Counted from the first letter of the stretch, positions 17,457-26,245 are shown. The stretch is DNA of 64,000 bases from Paenibacillus xylanexedens (GCF_007676705.1 NZ_VEBF01000002.1:1054001-1118000), one strand, 5' to 3'. Notes: generated by a model from the sequence alone, not told the origin. Numbers and translations are program-made.

Positions 17457-17526
17457 TTATCTATTTTAATAATATATATCATGAATGTTATGGGTATGTA
17501 CAACAACAGCTTAACAGACGAATGGA

Positions 17527-17563
17527 CAAAAAAAATACCCAGCCGTTTGCAGCCGGCCGGGCT
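17527..17563 (-). terminator. Terminator downstream of the ung operon
   Basis: On the minus strand agcccggccg pairs with cggctgggt (one G-U and one bulge), followed by a run of at least seven Ts. Confidence 0.65.
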
Positions 17564-17672
17564 CCCATTTCAATACACATCAATTTAGAAGGGGTTGTTA
17601 CTACCTAATATACAGACCGAACATTAAATCCGTATGATCTTTGCATGAAATGAATATTAAATCTTAGTATAA

Positions 17673-18092
17673 CTAACGTATTCCACGGCGTGAACGAACG
17701 ACAAACATATGCTTGTCTTTACGAAGAATCCGGCCATCTGCAAGTTCAACCTGATCCTCGTCATGACGCAGAATCGTCGTGGATAATGCTACAATTTTGG
17801 CCCGGCGCCAGATCATAACCTGTGATTTGAAATAGATGGCATTTTCGAACTGAATCGCCTTTTTCATCACATATCCAACCTTGTGCACTTCAGAACGTGC
17901 TTTCTTTAAGGGAAGACTCTCTTCGGGAAGAGGTCTGATCATTGCGATATTGTCAAACGATACCTTGATCCGTTTCGGTCCGATCCGTACACATTCCGCT
18001 TCTTCATCCCACTCGACCAGCGTTCCCTTCAATGGCTCCCGTATGCCTGTTGCACGATATACCGCTACTTTTCGTCCTATCCAATGTCGCAA
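17673..18092 (-). CDS. Hypothetical small beta-domain protein downstream of ung
   Basis: The start TTG at 18092 is preferred because GGAGGTG lies about six bases upstream, within the gap after ung; ATG starts at 18107 and 18146 lack a site. The 139-residue product has an N-terminal barrel-like part (IGRKVAVYRATG, LKGTLVEWDEEAECVRIGP, KVSFDNIAMIRPL) and a C-terminal strand-rich part with LADGRILRKDKHMFVV. It resembles an SH3/Sm-like fold but I know no named family. It follows ung by about 20 bases and is probably co-transcribed. Confidence 0.6.
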   Translation of the reverse strand: MRHWIGRKVAVYRATGIREPLKGTLVEWDEEAECVRIGPKRIKVSFDNIAMIRPLPEESLPLKKARSEVHKVGYVMKKAIQFENAIYFKSQVMIWRRAKIVALSTTILRHDEDQVELADGRILRKDKHMFVVRSRRGIR

Positions 18093-18111
18093 TGTTCTCA
18101 CCTCCATCTGT

Positions 18112-18780
18112 CTAGTTTTCAGGTATCTTCCAATCGATCGGTTCAATACCTTTGGAGGTCAAGAAATCATTGGCTTTGGAAAAGGGTCGACTACCGAGGA
18201 ATCCACGATGCGCAGCCAGTGGACTCGGATGTGTAGACTCCAGTACCAGGTGCTTGTCCCTGTTAATAAAAGCACCTTTCTTCTGGGCATGACTTCCCCA
18301 TAACATAAATACCATTGGCTCTGAACGTTCATTCAATGCACGAATTACAGCATCTGTAAATGTCTGCCACCCTAGTGCCTGATGCGAGTTAGGCTGACCT
18401 TCACGGACCGTCAGAACGGCATTTAATAGCAGGACTCCCTGCTGTGCCCAATGGACCAAAGATCCATGATTCGGAATCGGCAGGTCCAGATCCGCCTGAA
18501 GTTCCTTATATATATTTTTCAGAGAGGGCGGTACGCGAACTCCCGGTCTAACCGAAAAGCTTAATCCATGAGCCTGCCCCGCTCCGTGATAAGGGTCCTG
18601 ACCAATAATAACAGCCTTAACCTGATGATACGGAGTCAGCTTCAGTGCGGAGAACAGGTCTTCTTTCGGCGGAAAGACCGTCTGCGTTTTATACTCGGCG
18701 GCGAGGGTGTAACGAATCTTGTTGAAGTATTCGGCTTCCGTTTCTTCCTGAAGCACCTTGTCCCAGTCGTTTCCAAACAT
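18112..18780 (-). CDS. ung: Uracil-DNA glycosylase
   Basis: The 222-residue product is a complete family 1 enzyme that removes uracil from DNA to start base-excision repair. Asp62 of GQDPYHG is the catalytic base. The uracil-binding and stacking residues lie nearby, and HPSPLAAHRGF holds the second catalytic His and the Leu-loop region. The start at 18780 has AAAGGAG nine bases upstream; the longer reading to 18843 is not needed and family members begin near here. It is the first gene of a two-gene unit with the small beta-domain protein. Confidence 0.95.
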   Translation of the reverse strand: MFGNDWDKVLQEETEAEYFNKIRYTLAAEYKTQTVFPPKEDLFSALKLTPYHQVKAVIIGQDPYHGAGQAHGLSFSVRPGVRVPPSLKNIYKELQADLDLPIPNHGSLVHWAQQGVLLLNAVLTVREGQPNSHQALGWQTFTDAVIRALNERSEPMVFMLWGSHAQKKGAFINRDKHLVLESTHPSPLAAHRGFLGSRPFSKANDFLTSKGIEPIDWKIPEN

Positions 18781-18939
18781 ATGTATAGACTCCTTTCCCC
18801 TGATGAATGCAGATTCGTGCAGCCCAACTACGAGGCTCTTCATTCTGAGAGCCGCATGTCATGCGACTCATAGACTATCCACCATTTTAACATAACCGGG
18901 GACAGCAGGCCAGAATCACACATCAGGGGATTGGTGACT

Positions 18940-20160
18940 TTACACTTGAACGGGTACCTCTTCGGCTTCTTTCACAAGCACACTGCTAATTCTCCGTAAC
19001 CCTTCCTGAAGGATAGAAAGAGGACAAGCCAGATTCAACCGAATACAACCCTCTCCATTCGCCACAAACATATGACCATCTTCGAGCAACACACCCGCTT
19101 GCTCAGCGAAGAATAGAGGTAGACTTACATGCTCGGGAGCATATGCCGAGATATCAATCCAGGCCAGATATGTGGCTTCCGGAATATGAAAGACGGCCAG
19201 TGGCAGATGTTGCTTCACATACTGTTCTACGTAAGCAAAATTGGCATCCAGGTAACATTTTAATTCTGTCAGCCATTCATCACCTGTTTCGTAAGCTGCC
19301 TGAGTGGCAGCGATGCTCAGCGGGTTTTTGAAACCATAATGGCGTGCCTGCCAGGTGGCTCGAAGTGCCTTATTCGGAATGATGACATTGGAGAACATCA
19401 GACCAGCCATGTTAAATGTTTTGCTCGGGGACATGCAAGTAATGATTCGATCCGTATCCGGGAACAGCTTCGCGAGTGGTGTATGTTTCTTGCCAGTCCG
19501 CAGCAGATCACAGTGAATTTCATCCGAAATGACCCATACGTTATTACTCAGGCAGATTTCACCCACACGTTGCAGCTCCTCCGTTGTCCAGACACGTCCA
19601 GATGGATTATGCGGGTTACAGAAAATACATACCCTTACCTTCTCATCCTTCGCCTTGGCTTCAAAATCCTCGAAATCAATCGAGTAACGTCCCTGCTCGT
19701 TGATCATATCCGAACACACCAGTTCAAGTTCATTATGCTCCGCAGCTGACTTGAAGAAACCATAAGAAGGGGTCACGATCAGTACTTTCTCATCCGATTG
19801 ACAGATATATTCCACCAGTTCATATAAAGCGGGGATGATCCCATTCGAGGTCTCCAAATGCTCCTTCGGGAAGGACCAGTCATAGTATCTCTTCATCCAA
19901 TTCGAAACAGCTTCATAGTATGCCGGATCAAATACCTGAGAGTAACCCATGATTCTACGATCCAGTCGCTGTTTGACTGCATCCAGAATCTCGGGAGGTG
20001 TGGCAAACTCCATATCGGCAATCCACATGCGAATGAATTCTTCGTCCTTGAATGGAAATGTCATATCTTCTGTCGCGTTAAAAATATATTGACGGAAACC
20101 ATCCGTATTCATGGCATTTGTACCTGTGCGGTCTATAATCTCATCAAAGTTATACTTCAT
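18940..20160 (-). CDS. PatB/MalY-type cystathionine beta-lyase (PLP)
   Basis: A 406-residue fold-type I PLP enzyme of the MalY/PatB group. It has the N-terminal MWIADMEFATPP, the CNPHNPSGRVWT and SDEIHCDL cofactor contacts, and the lysine of SPSKTFNMAGL that forms the Schiff base. A late LNLACP Arg-containing loop binds the carboxylate. Such enzymes cleave C-S bonds of cystathionine or cysteine conjugates, releasing pyruvate, ammonia and a thiol. The divergent XRE gene shares its 250-bp upstream region and is the likely regulator. Confidence 0.9.
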   Translation of the reverse strand: MKYNFDEIIDRTGTNAMNTDGFRQYIFNATEDMTFPFKDEEFIRMWIADMEFATPPEILDAVKQRLDRRIMGYSQVFDPAYYEAVSNWMKRYYDWSFPKEHLETSNGIIPALYELVEYICQSDEKVLIVTPSYGFFKSAAEHNELELVCSDMINEQGRYSIDFEDFEAKAKDEKVRVCIFCNPHNPSGRVWTTEELQRVGEICLSNNVWVISDEIHCDLLRTGKKHTPLAKLFPDTDRIITCMSPSKTFNMAGLMFSNVIIPNKALRATWQARHYGFKNPLSIAATQAAYETGDEWLTELKCYLDANFAYVEQYVKQHLPLAVFHIPEATYLAWIDISAYAPEHVSLPLFFAEQAGVLLEDGHMFVANGEGCIRLNLACPLSILQEGLRRISSVLVKEAEEVPVQV

Positions 20161-20410
20161 AGCTTCTGCTCCTCTGTCTGCTCTACTTTTTCATTGTCGG
20201 TTCATGTCGTATTGCATCTATTATTTCATGACGTAGAGATTGCATCAAATGCAAGAAAATCTATTCAGACGAAACAAATCAAGATTATTGTTTCTCCAAA
20301 ATAGGTATTTCCGTGAAAAAGTGATATATTTCTCATATAGCATCATTTTTCTGAATGACTTTCATCTTTTTCACGTACTCTCAAGAAACATTGCATAAGG
20401 AGAACCGGCT

Positions 20411-21118
20411 ATGAACAATATCAATCAGGAAGTCGGCAAGAAAATTCGAAACTTTCGGAAGTGGCGGGGACTAACCATTCAACAGCTTGCGGATCAGATC
20501 TTCAAGAGCAAGGGCACACTATCCAAATATGAGAGTGGAGATATTACACTCGATCTGGTCACGTTACATCATATTGCAGATGCGCTCAATATTCAGGTGG
20601 AGCAACTCTTGTACCAAGAGCCAAGGCATGCTTCTCCCTTGATGAATGCAGTCCCGTCAAGCTTTTTCAAGAACTCCACCCGATTCTATTCTTATTTCTA
20701 TGATGGGCGTAACAACAGTCTCATTCGTTGTGTCATTGACATGATGGCTCAGTCGGATGCCAACCGTTATCGCACCGTGATGTATATGAATGTGAAGGAC
20801 TTCGAGAACTATCAGGAGTGCGAGAATATGTATTGGGGCCACACCGAGCATTATGATACATTGACCACACTGATTTTGAAAAATCAGGCCACGCCACTGG
20901 AGAATCTATATATTAATATTTTGGCGTCTTTTCAGGAATCCGAGAAAAAGTGGGGACTGATGGCAGGTGTCTCCTTCCGACCTTTCATGCCTATCGCGCT
21001 CAAAATGCTATTCTCCAGAACTCCGCTGCCTGAGAATCAGGAGTTATATCATGAATTGAAAATCTCAAAGGAAGATCTGCGAACGCTGAAAATATACAAC
21101 ATGCTAGCGGTCACCTGA
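20411..21118 (+). CDS. XRE-family transcriptional regulator with C-terminal sensor-like domain
   Basis: The N-terminal helix-turn-helix spans about residues 8-62 (IRNFRKWRGLTIQQLADQIF, then GTLSKYESGDITLDLVTL). The remaining 170 residues (with RFYSYFYDGRNNSLIRCVI and WGHTEHYDTL) form an uncharacterised domain that may bind a ligand. AAGGAG lies eight bases before the ATG. It is divergent from the PatB/MalY-type lyase with a 250-base shared intergenic region. This suggests control of sulfur amino acid turnover, as an inference from position only. Confidence 0.85.
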   Translation: MNNINQEVGKKIRNFRKWRGLTIQQLADQIFKSKGTLSKYESGDITLDLVTLHHIADALNIQVEQLLYQEPRHASPLMNAVPSSFFKNSTRFYSYFYDGRNNSLIRCVIDMMAQSDANRYRTVMYMNVKDFENYQECENMYWGHTEHYDTLTTLILKNQATPLENLYINILASFQESEKKWGLMAGVSFRPFMPIALKMLFSRTPLPENQELYHELKISKEDLRTLKIYNMLAVT

Positions 21119-21173
21119 ATAACAACGCGTTTCTTTCATTTTCTTATGGAATGGGAACGGCCCTTTTTATAGA

Positions 21174-21222
21174 AAAAAGGCACTTGTATAAGCTGTTCAT
21201 ACCAGCTCATACAAGTGCCTTT
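21174..21222. terminator. Bidirectional terminator between the XRE and M16C genes
   Basis: A 14-bp perfect stem (aaaggcacttgtat / atacaagtgccttt) with an 18-base loop, an A run before and Ts after. It sits between two convergent genes. Confidence 0.85.
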
Positions 21223-21272
21223 CAAATTTGATGCCTGTTGGATCGGGATCTGTGGATCGGTGAGACCAACGT

Positions 21273-24194
21273 TTAATTTTTAATTAAATCAAGCGTCTCG
21301 TCAAACATTTGCTTCTGTTCCTCAATTTTGTTCTCATTACCGATCACACAGCGCTGTTGCTGTTCAAGAATGGCCGATAAGAGCTCAGCAAAACCGATAA
21401 TGTCGCTTTCCTTCGTGCTTAACACTTCGTCACGTTCCTGTTGCAGATCCGCTTCAGTCACATTGGACAGATAACACTCCAGAGAGAATGCTCCTTCGCC
21501 ATAAGGTGTTCTCGGCGTATCGAGATCCTGAATCGCACCAATGATATAACGTGTCATCTCCCGCTCGTCTGCCCGGAAATCGGTCAAATATTGCGGTATC
21601 TCTTCATATACTTTGTACGTTTTATCGAGATTAGGATCACGATACGATGCAACGTAACTGTCTCCATTGCGTCTAAAGCCTGACATGCAACCATAGGCTC
21701 CGCCTTTGGCGCGGATATTGGTCCACAAGTAATCCAAAGATAGTATCCCCTGCAAAACCCGCAGTGAACCCGTGTATTGATATCCTTTGTCGATATAATT
21801 GCCCGTTTGCACGACATACTGCACCTCTGAAGGGGAACGGAATCCTTCCTTATGAGTTGCAGGTGTGAACGTAAACTCTTCCTTGGCAACTTCATGTGTG
21901 AACAGCTTCGCTTTCAGATCGGATACCTGTTGCTCCAGTCCCTCATATCCCTGTTCATCGGCCGTATAACTAACAAGCAAGTTCTCTGGTCTGAAAATAT
22001 ACCCTGTCAACTCTTGCAGGCTGGAAGATAACTCTTCTTTTCTGGCATCAAAGTTCTCCTGAAGATCCTCAAGCCACTGGTAAAAGGCAATGCCACTCAT
22101 CGCTTCTCTGAAATCCGCAACCGCTGAATGTTTGGACGAAGACCGGCCAATTCCTGCTGAATGTCCGCTATTCATCAGATTACGTTGCAAATTGCCTTTC
22201 ATTTGGGAGATGATCTCGTACAATCGCTTCGAATTATCAAATCGGGATGTGAACACAATTTCTTTGATCATATCAAAGGCAAATCCAAGCTTGTCATACA
22301 ACACTTTCGCATTGAATTCATAGGTCGCCTTGAACTCGTTGTGCTGATGCGCGTTGGCATAAGATCCAATCCCGCTATGAATACCGCCTGAATGGATATG
22401 GATCTCATTGGACAATTCATTAAACGAGTAGTTTTGAGTGTCCACGTAGCCCAATACATTTTTCAGCAATCCTGCATACGGCAACAGATGACGTGGTACT
22501 TCTTTGATATCAAACAGCAGTCTCAGATAACCAATTCCGTTGGTGTAAAGGTTATGATGCAGAATGGTTGTGCCATCCACCTGGTTTACCGTTTGATGCA
22601 ACGCAGAGGCCTTCGGTTCAATATCTTCAATCGATAACGTCGGAATGACCTGCTGCTGCTCCTTGGTTGAAGGTGTATTCTGATACTCGGCGAGTGCTTC
22701 CGTTTTCTGAATCAATGTCTGAACTTCTTCCTCGCTAAGACCAGCCTGAATGGTTTTCAGACGTGCTTTCAGCGCTTCGTCTTTGCGTGAATTCAACCCT
22801 TTGTCCGGTGTCAGGGCTACAAAGGAAGTATGTGTGTTTTGCAATATATATTTCTCAATGAGTTGCTCGAAGTAACCTTCGTTCATTTTTGTCCGCAGCT
22901 CAGCAAATACGTCATTCGCCTCCAAATGGGTGAAAGGCGCATCTTCATCGTACAACCAGCTTTGCAGAGAGGAGAATCCGTAGATCAGTCCCTTCGGCAT
23001 TCTGCCATAGTCTGCTTCTCTATGATTGAACTCATAAGAGTTAATGCCTGCAAGCAGCGCTTTAGGATCAAAACCTTCTTTCACCACACGCTCAAGCACT
23101 TCTTTTACCGTTCCCAGGAAATCCTCTTTGCTCGCCAGGTTGCTCTTCTTCAGTCCAACCGTGAACACAGGTTGATACAGACTGTCATCATACGAACCGT
23201 ATACATCCTTAGCAATGCCCTTATCCAGCAACGCCTGCCTCAATACCGCTCCTGGAGCGTTCAGCAGTGCATATAGCAAAATTTGAAACGAAATGTTCAG
23301 TTCCTTATCCAGACTTGTGCCGATCACCGCATTGTAGGTCAAGAAGCTGTTGTCCACTTCCGATTCCGTACTTCCCGCAGAGTAGGTCTTGACCGTATCC
23401 ACCCGCTCTGCAAAAGCAGGCTGAAGTTGAATTGCAGAATCAATCTCGATTCGATCATATGCACTCAGATAGTTCTCATCCAGCCATTGCAGCTTCTCTT
23501 CCATATCCATATCGCCGTACAGATAGATGTAACTGTTGGACGGATGATAGTATCTCGTGTGGAAATCCAGCAGCCCCTGATAGGTCAGATCCAGGATAGC
23601 TTCCGGGAACCCGCCAGACTCGGAGGAGTATGTTGTATCCGGGAAAAGAGAGTTCAGCACTTCTCTGCGCACCATTCGTTCCGGTGATGAAAAAGCACCC
23701 TTCATCTCGTTATATACAACTCCGTTATAGGTTAACTCATCATCTGCAGAGGTCAGATTGTAATTCCAACCTTCCTGCAAAAATATCTTTTCATTCTCAT
23801 AAATATTTGTATTCAATACCGCATCCAGATATATATCCATCAGATTGTGGAAGTCATGATCATTACGACTCGCGATCGGATAGATCGTCTTATCCGGATA
23901 CGTCATGGCGTTAAGGAATGTATTCAATGAACCTTTCAGCAACTCAACAAAAGAATCCTTGGCCGGAAATTTCTTGGACCCACAGAGCACGGAGTGTTCG
24001 AGAATATGGGCTACCCCTGTATTATCTTCGGGAGGTGTGCGGAAACCAATACTGAATACTTTGTTGTCGTCCTGATTGGACAAAAGTACAATTTTGGCTC
24101 CGGATTTCTGGTGTTCCAGCAGATACGCATCTGATTTCAGTTCTTCGATTCTGCGCTCCTGTAACACCTTGTATGGCTTAAGCTGTTTCAACAT
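21273..24194 (-). CDS. M16C zinc metalloprotease, presequence-protease type
   Basis: A 973-residue member of the M16C (PreP-like) branch of insulinase-type proteases. The inverted zinc motif is His63-Ile-Leu-Glu66-His67, and the distal Glu lies in VVYNEMKGAFSSPE. The rest forms the four-domain chamber, with the C-terminal half carrying GGAYGCMSGFRRNGDSYVAS. These enzymes degrade unfolded peptides enclosed between the two halves. The start at 24194 has GGAGGA about nine bases upstream. It is a single gene ending at a shared terminator. Confidence 0.9.
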   Translation of the reverse strand: MLKQLKPYKVLQERRIEELKSDAYLLEHQKSGAKIVLLSNQDDNKVFSIGFRTPPEDNTGVAHILEHSVLCGSKKFPAKDSFVELLKGSLNTFLNAMTYPDKTIYPIASRNDHDFHNLMDIYLDAVLNTNIYENEKIFLQEGWNYNLTSADDELTYNGVVYNEMKGAFSSPERMVRREVLNSLFPDTTYSSESGGFPEAILDLTYQGLLDFHTRYYHPSNSYIYLYGDMDMEEKLQWLDENYLSAYDRIEIDSAIQLQPAFAERVDTVKTYSAGSTESEVDNSFLTYNAVIGTSLDKELNISFQILLYALLNAPGAVLRQALLDKGIAKDVYGSYDDSLYQPVFTVGLKKSNLASKEDFLGTVKEVLERVVKEGFDPKALLAGINSYEFNHREADYGRMPKGLIYGFSSLQSWLYDEDAPFTHLEANDVFAELRTKMNEGYFEQLIEKYILQNTHTSFVALTPDKGLNSRKDEALKARLKTIQAGLSEEEVQTLIQKTEALAEYQNTPSTKEQQQVIPTLSIEDIEPKASALHQTVNQVDGTTILHHNLYTNGIGYLRLLFDIKEVPRHLLPYAGLLKNVLGYVDTQNYSFNELSNEIHIHSGGIHSGIGSYANAHQHNEFKATYEFNAKVLYDKLGFAFDMIKEIVFTSRFDNSKRLYEIISQMKGNLQRNLMNSGHSAGIGRSSSKHSAVADFREAMSGIAFYQWLEDLQENFDARKEELSSSLQELTGYIFRPENLLVSYTADEQGYEGLEQQVSDLKAKLFTHEVAKEEFTFTPATHKEGFRSPSEVQYVVQTGNYIDKGYQYTGSLRVLQGILSLDYLWTNIRAKGGAYGCMSGFRRNGDSYVASYRDPNLDKTYKVYEEIPQYLTDFRADEREMTRYIIGAIQDLDTPRTPYGEGAFSLECYLSNVTEADLQQERDEVLSTKESDIIGFAELLSAILEQQQRCVIGNENKIEEQKQMFDETLDLIKN

Positions 24195-24245
24195 AAACTT
24201 GAGTCCTCCGTCCATAAGATTGTTTTATTGGTTTTGTGACTTTAC

Positions 24246-24338
24246 ATAAGTTCAAATATACTTATTTACACGGGCACTCCGATGACAGAACAACATCTGT
24301 CCTCCCCGTTATCGTGTAAATGTGTAGTTGAACCTATA
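24246..24338. repeat. Inverted-repeat element, about 90 bp (copy 2)
   Basis: The outer arms (ataagttcaaata...tatttacac / gtgtaaatgtgtagttgaac) and inner arms (gatgacagaacaac / tctgtcctc) match copy 1 at 17240-17456, but the central insert of copy 1 is absent. It lies directly upstream of the M16C protease gene. Confidence 0.7.
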
Positions 24339-24510
24339 TCGTTCAGCAAGGTAAAGGTAATATATGCCTACGGATAGTATACACCATTGTCCCGTCTCTT
24401 CATAAAAAGACCGTCGAATCCACTTTCTGATATGTATTAGGCAGCGTTTGTGTTTATGAACTGCATGGTGAAGTAGTGGGTCATGACATGACATTCATAT
24501 TAAAGAACAT

Positions 24511-24557
24511 AAAAAAAGATCGCATGCAGCTTGGTTAACAAGCGTCATGCGATCTTT
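24511..24557 (-). terminator. Host tRNA-Leu terminator
   Basis: On the minus strand aaagatcgcatg pairs with catgcgatcttt, followed by Ts. It is immediately downstream of the tRNA-Leu 3' remnant, as expected if it belongs to the original host tRNA unit. Confidence 0.75.
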
Positions 24558-24568
24558 CTTTTTTAAGA

Positions 24569-24622
24569 TGCCGAGGACCGGGATCGAACCGGTACGGTAG
24601 TCACCTACCGCAGGATTTTAAG
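24569..24622 (-). other. Prophage attachment site: tRNA-Leu(TAA) 3' half
   Basis: The minus strand reads as the 3' half of tRNA-Leu from the anticodon loop onward. CTTAAAA contains TAA; CCTGCGGTAGGTGACTACC gives the long variable arm; CCGGTTCGATCCCGG is the T arm; and CCTCGGC is the acceptor strand with A next. No matching 5' half (GCCGAGG...) precedes it; homology stops at 24622. This is the footprint left at one end when an element integrates into a tRNA gene and restores the complete gene at its other end, predicted beyond 64,000. Confidence 0.8.
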
Positions 24623-24682
24623 ACATGAGTTTTGATTGGTCTGAAATGGAACGACAGGCTAAAATACAGTAATAACAAGGCT

Positions 24683-24793
24683 TCAAGCTGTTCGTGTGTT
24701 GTTCTCATTTGGACTGGTTTCTATGGGTAGACCTACAGTCTGCCCCCAATTCGTCCCCAGCCCGTCCCCTGATTTATTCAAGCAAAACTGTGT
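24683..24793 (-). pseudogene. Possible C-terminal remnant of a tyrosine integrase
   Basis: A minus-strand frame reads NKSGDGLGTNWGQTVG and then stops at 24683. Its G-D-x-L-G-T ending resembles the tail of phage tyrosine recombinases, and it lies beside the att site where an integrase is expected. Only about 37 codons remain after an upstream stop, and it overlaps a small open frame, so this is a weak call. Confidence 0.25.
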
Positions 24794-24926
24794 GATCTAA
24801 AGACGGCGAGACCACTTTTACTAGAACAGGAGTTTTTATCCCTTGCGCAGAAACTAAAACCTGCGCAAGGGTTTTAGCTGCTTCTTGAGTAAGCGTCTGA
24901 TGAACATCAATTTGGTGTGATCGCAT
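24774..24926 (-). CDS. Small protein of unknown function (50 aa)
   Basis: The frame opens MRSHQIDVHQTLTQEAAKTL and continues through LVSAQGIKTPVLVKVV. AAGGGGC lies about seven bases before the ATG, and it is divergent from the small XRE gene, as lysogeny-region genes often are. An 11-bp perfect hairpin (24840-24871) lies inside the frame and could instead mean that this stretch is regulatory. No family is recognised. Confidence 0.4.
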   Translation of the reverse strand: MRSHQIDVHQTLTQEAAKTLAQVLVSAQGIKTPVLVKVVSPSLDHTVLLE

Positions 24927-24948
24927 GGTGAACGCCCCTTAGTTTCAG

Positions 24949-24978
24949 TTTACCCCCAGAGCTTTCCAGTGTTATAAT
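24949..24978 (+). promoter_or_regulatory. Sigma-A promoter of the small XRE gene
   Basis: TTTACC (-35) and TATAAT (-10, 24973-24978) are separated by 18 bases. It lies 31 bases before the GTG start. Confidence 0.65.
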
Positions 24979-25009
24979 CGTGGGAATACTGGCTACTGGA
25001 GGTCAATAA

Positions 25010-25228
25010 GTGGAAATCTCTCGAGGGAGATGTAGGCTTCTTGAACTCATTAACGCAAAGGGTTTAACTCAGACCGAGTATGCTAATCGATCTGGACGAT
25101 CCCAGCGAATGATATCCCATTTTTGTAACAATACCCGTGTGATGCTGCCTGAAGATATGTATACTGCCGTGCTGTTATTGGGTTGTAAATGGGAAGATCT
25201 ATATGAGTACAAAGTAAAGCGTGCATGA
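25010..25228 (+). CDS. Small XRE-like helix-turn-helix protein
   Basis: The start is GTG at 25010 with GGAGG seven bases upstream. The 72-residue product is almost only a Cro/CI-type HTH: CRLLELINAKGLTQTEYANR, then SQRMISHFCNN and a C-terminal CKWEDLYEY, which matches the usual DDLYE(W/Y) ending. It could be a prophage repressor or Cro-like protein. A related, broken copy lies at 38004-38180. The nearest obvious operator-like sequence is a 21-bp palindrome 30 bases after its stop. Confidence 0.75.
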   Translation: MEISRGRCRLLELINAKGLTQTEYANRSGRSQRMISHFCNNTRVMLPEDMYTAVLLLGCKWEDLYEYKVKRA

Positions 25229-25256
25229 GGCGGTGTTACCGCACTCCCCCGGAAAA

Positions 25257-25277
25257 TTTAGAACAATTTGTTCTAAA
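25257..25277. promoter_or_regulatory. 21-bp perfect palindrome, possible operator
   Basis: TTTAGAACAA-T-TTGTTCTAAA is perfectly symmetric. The half-site GAACAA resembles a LexA half-site, but the spacing between GAAC and GTTC is five rather than four, so it is more likely an operator for an XRE-type protein or a weak hairpin. No gene start lies within 250 bases. The rest of the noncoding stretch up to 25535 holds nothing else I can support. Confidence 0.4.
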
Positions 25278-25534
25278 ATAGATATGTAAATAATACCTTT
25301 TCCCTATGACATATGGTGTCGCAATGTGTCGAACGTCCTAAAGGTAAAACTTTACATATTTCTATTTCGTTAAACTATGAATTGACTTTGTATTATAGAT
25401 AAATCTTACAGCGTACACAGAACACATATTCTTGTTAATAATCTACTTAATTGTCGAATACAAGTCTGATTTTAATACATACAGTAGGCATTGGAGGTAG
25501 TTTGTAGAGTTGTTTTTGGGATGATTTATGGATA

Positions 25535-25570
25535 ATAAAAAATCCGACAGGTGCTTTCCTGACGGATTTT
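25535..25570 (-). terminator. Terminator of the prophage SOS operon
   Basis: On the minus strand aaaatccgtcagg pairs with cctgtcggatttt, followed by ttatt. Confidence 0.8.
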
Positions 25571-25584
25571 AATTATTCTAAATC

Positions 25585-25920
25585 TTATATTGATGCTGAA
25601 ATTATCTCTTCTATCCTCGGCCAACTGTAATCCTCATCACCGCGTACAAGTTTGATTCTTCTGTTTGGCTTATCGATCGATGTCACAACGCCTCGCATGA
25701 TTTCATCATCAAATGGGTTAAATACCGTCAACGTAACAGAGCGGCATTCTTTGTAAGATTCCAGAATCGCTTCTTCAATGAGCTGCATTTCTTGTTCGTC
25801 CAAGGCTGGCTTCCCGCGTCGCCTTTGTAACGCTTCTTGAGCCAGGTATGCTTCACGATGTTCAGGTAAAATGATACGAGATCCCTCGTATACACCGTTC
25901 GCCGTCAATTTGCTTGCCAT
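25585..25920 (-). CDS. YolD-like family protein
   Basis: A 111-residue protein of the YolD family: helical N-terminal half (YLAQEALQRRRGKPALDEQE, then LIEEAILESYKE) and a small C-terminal beta domain (VTLTVFNPFDDEIMRGVVTS). YolD-like genes usually sit beside a Y-family translesion polymerase gene; here none is present. AAGGAGG precedes the ATG. It is the second gene of a LexA-box operon, 13 bases after the winged-helix gene, so an accessory role in DNA damage tolerance is likely but unproven. Confidence 0.8.
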   Translation of the reverse strand: MASKLTANGVYEGSRIILPEHREAYLAQEALQRRRGKPALDEQEMQLIEEAILESYKECRSVTLTVFNPFDDEIMRGVVTSIDKPNRRIKLVRGDEDYSWPRIEEIISASI

Positions 25921-25933
25921 AATAAACGCCTCC

Positions 25934-26227
25934 TTAATATTGGGTCCAGTAACTTAAATCATTCTGCTGTACCAATGGCGGTGCCTTGGGTAGCTTAGGC
26001 TTTTCCGCTTCACGTTCCCAGCCTTCCAGTATCACTATGTGGGTAGTGTCAGACTTGTCTTCCCAATGTATGTATTGCGCGGTTATAAGTGCGTCCAGAG
26101 CAGCCGTAACGTCTGGCTTATGCTTCCCTGTTTTAACCGTCAATTCGTGGATTGTGGGAAACCGCCGCCTCCCTCCTTTGTAGTTGTATAAGATCCGCAG
26201 GACCTTACGTTGATAGTCCGTTAACAT
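25934..26227 (-). CDS. Small winged-helix protein, prophage SOS operon
   Basis: The start at 26227 has GAGGTG six bases upstream; the in-frame upstream reading crosses the promoter and LexA box and is therefore wrong. The 97-residue product (MLTDYQRKVLRILYNYKGG, RRRFPTIHELTVKTGK) is a paralogue of the chromosomal protein at 4600-4881. Its HTH lies around residues 22-60 and a C-terminal SYWTQY echoes KYFTDY in the paralogue. The shared promoter design suggests LexA control. It may act with the YolD-like protein that follows. Confidence 0.7.
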   Translation of the reverse strand: MLTDYQRKVLRILYNYKGGRRRFPTIHELTVKTGKHKPDVTAALDALITAQYIHWEDKSDTTHIVILEGWEREAEKPKLPKAPPLVQQNDLSYWTQY

Positions 26228-26245
26228 GTTAATCACCTCGTGATT

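Noticed and set aside
24840..24871. Rho-independent terminator on the plus strand
   Set aside because: The hairpin with following Ts is good, but no plus-strand gene leads into it and it lies inside a small minus-strand frame; noted there instead.
25257..25277. A third LexA box
   Set aside because: The palindrome has five bases between GAAC and GTTC, while Bacillus-type LexA boxes have four, and no promoter or gene start is close.
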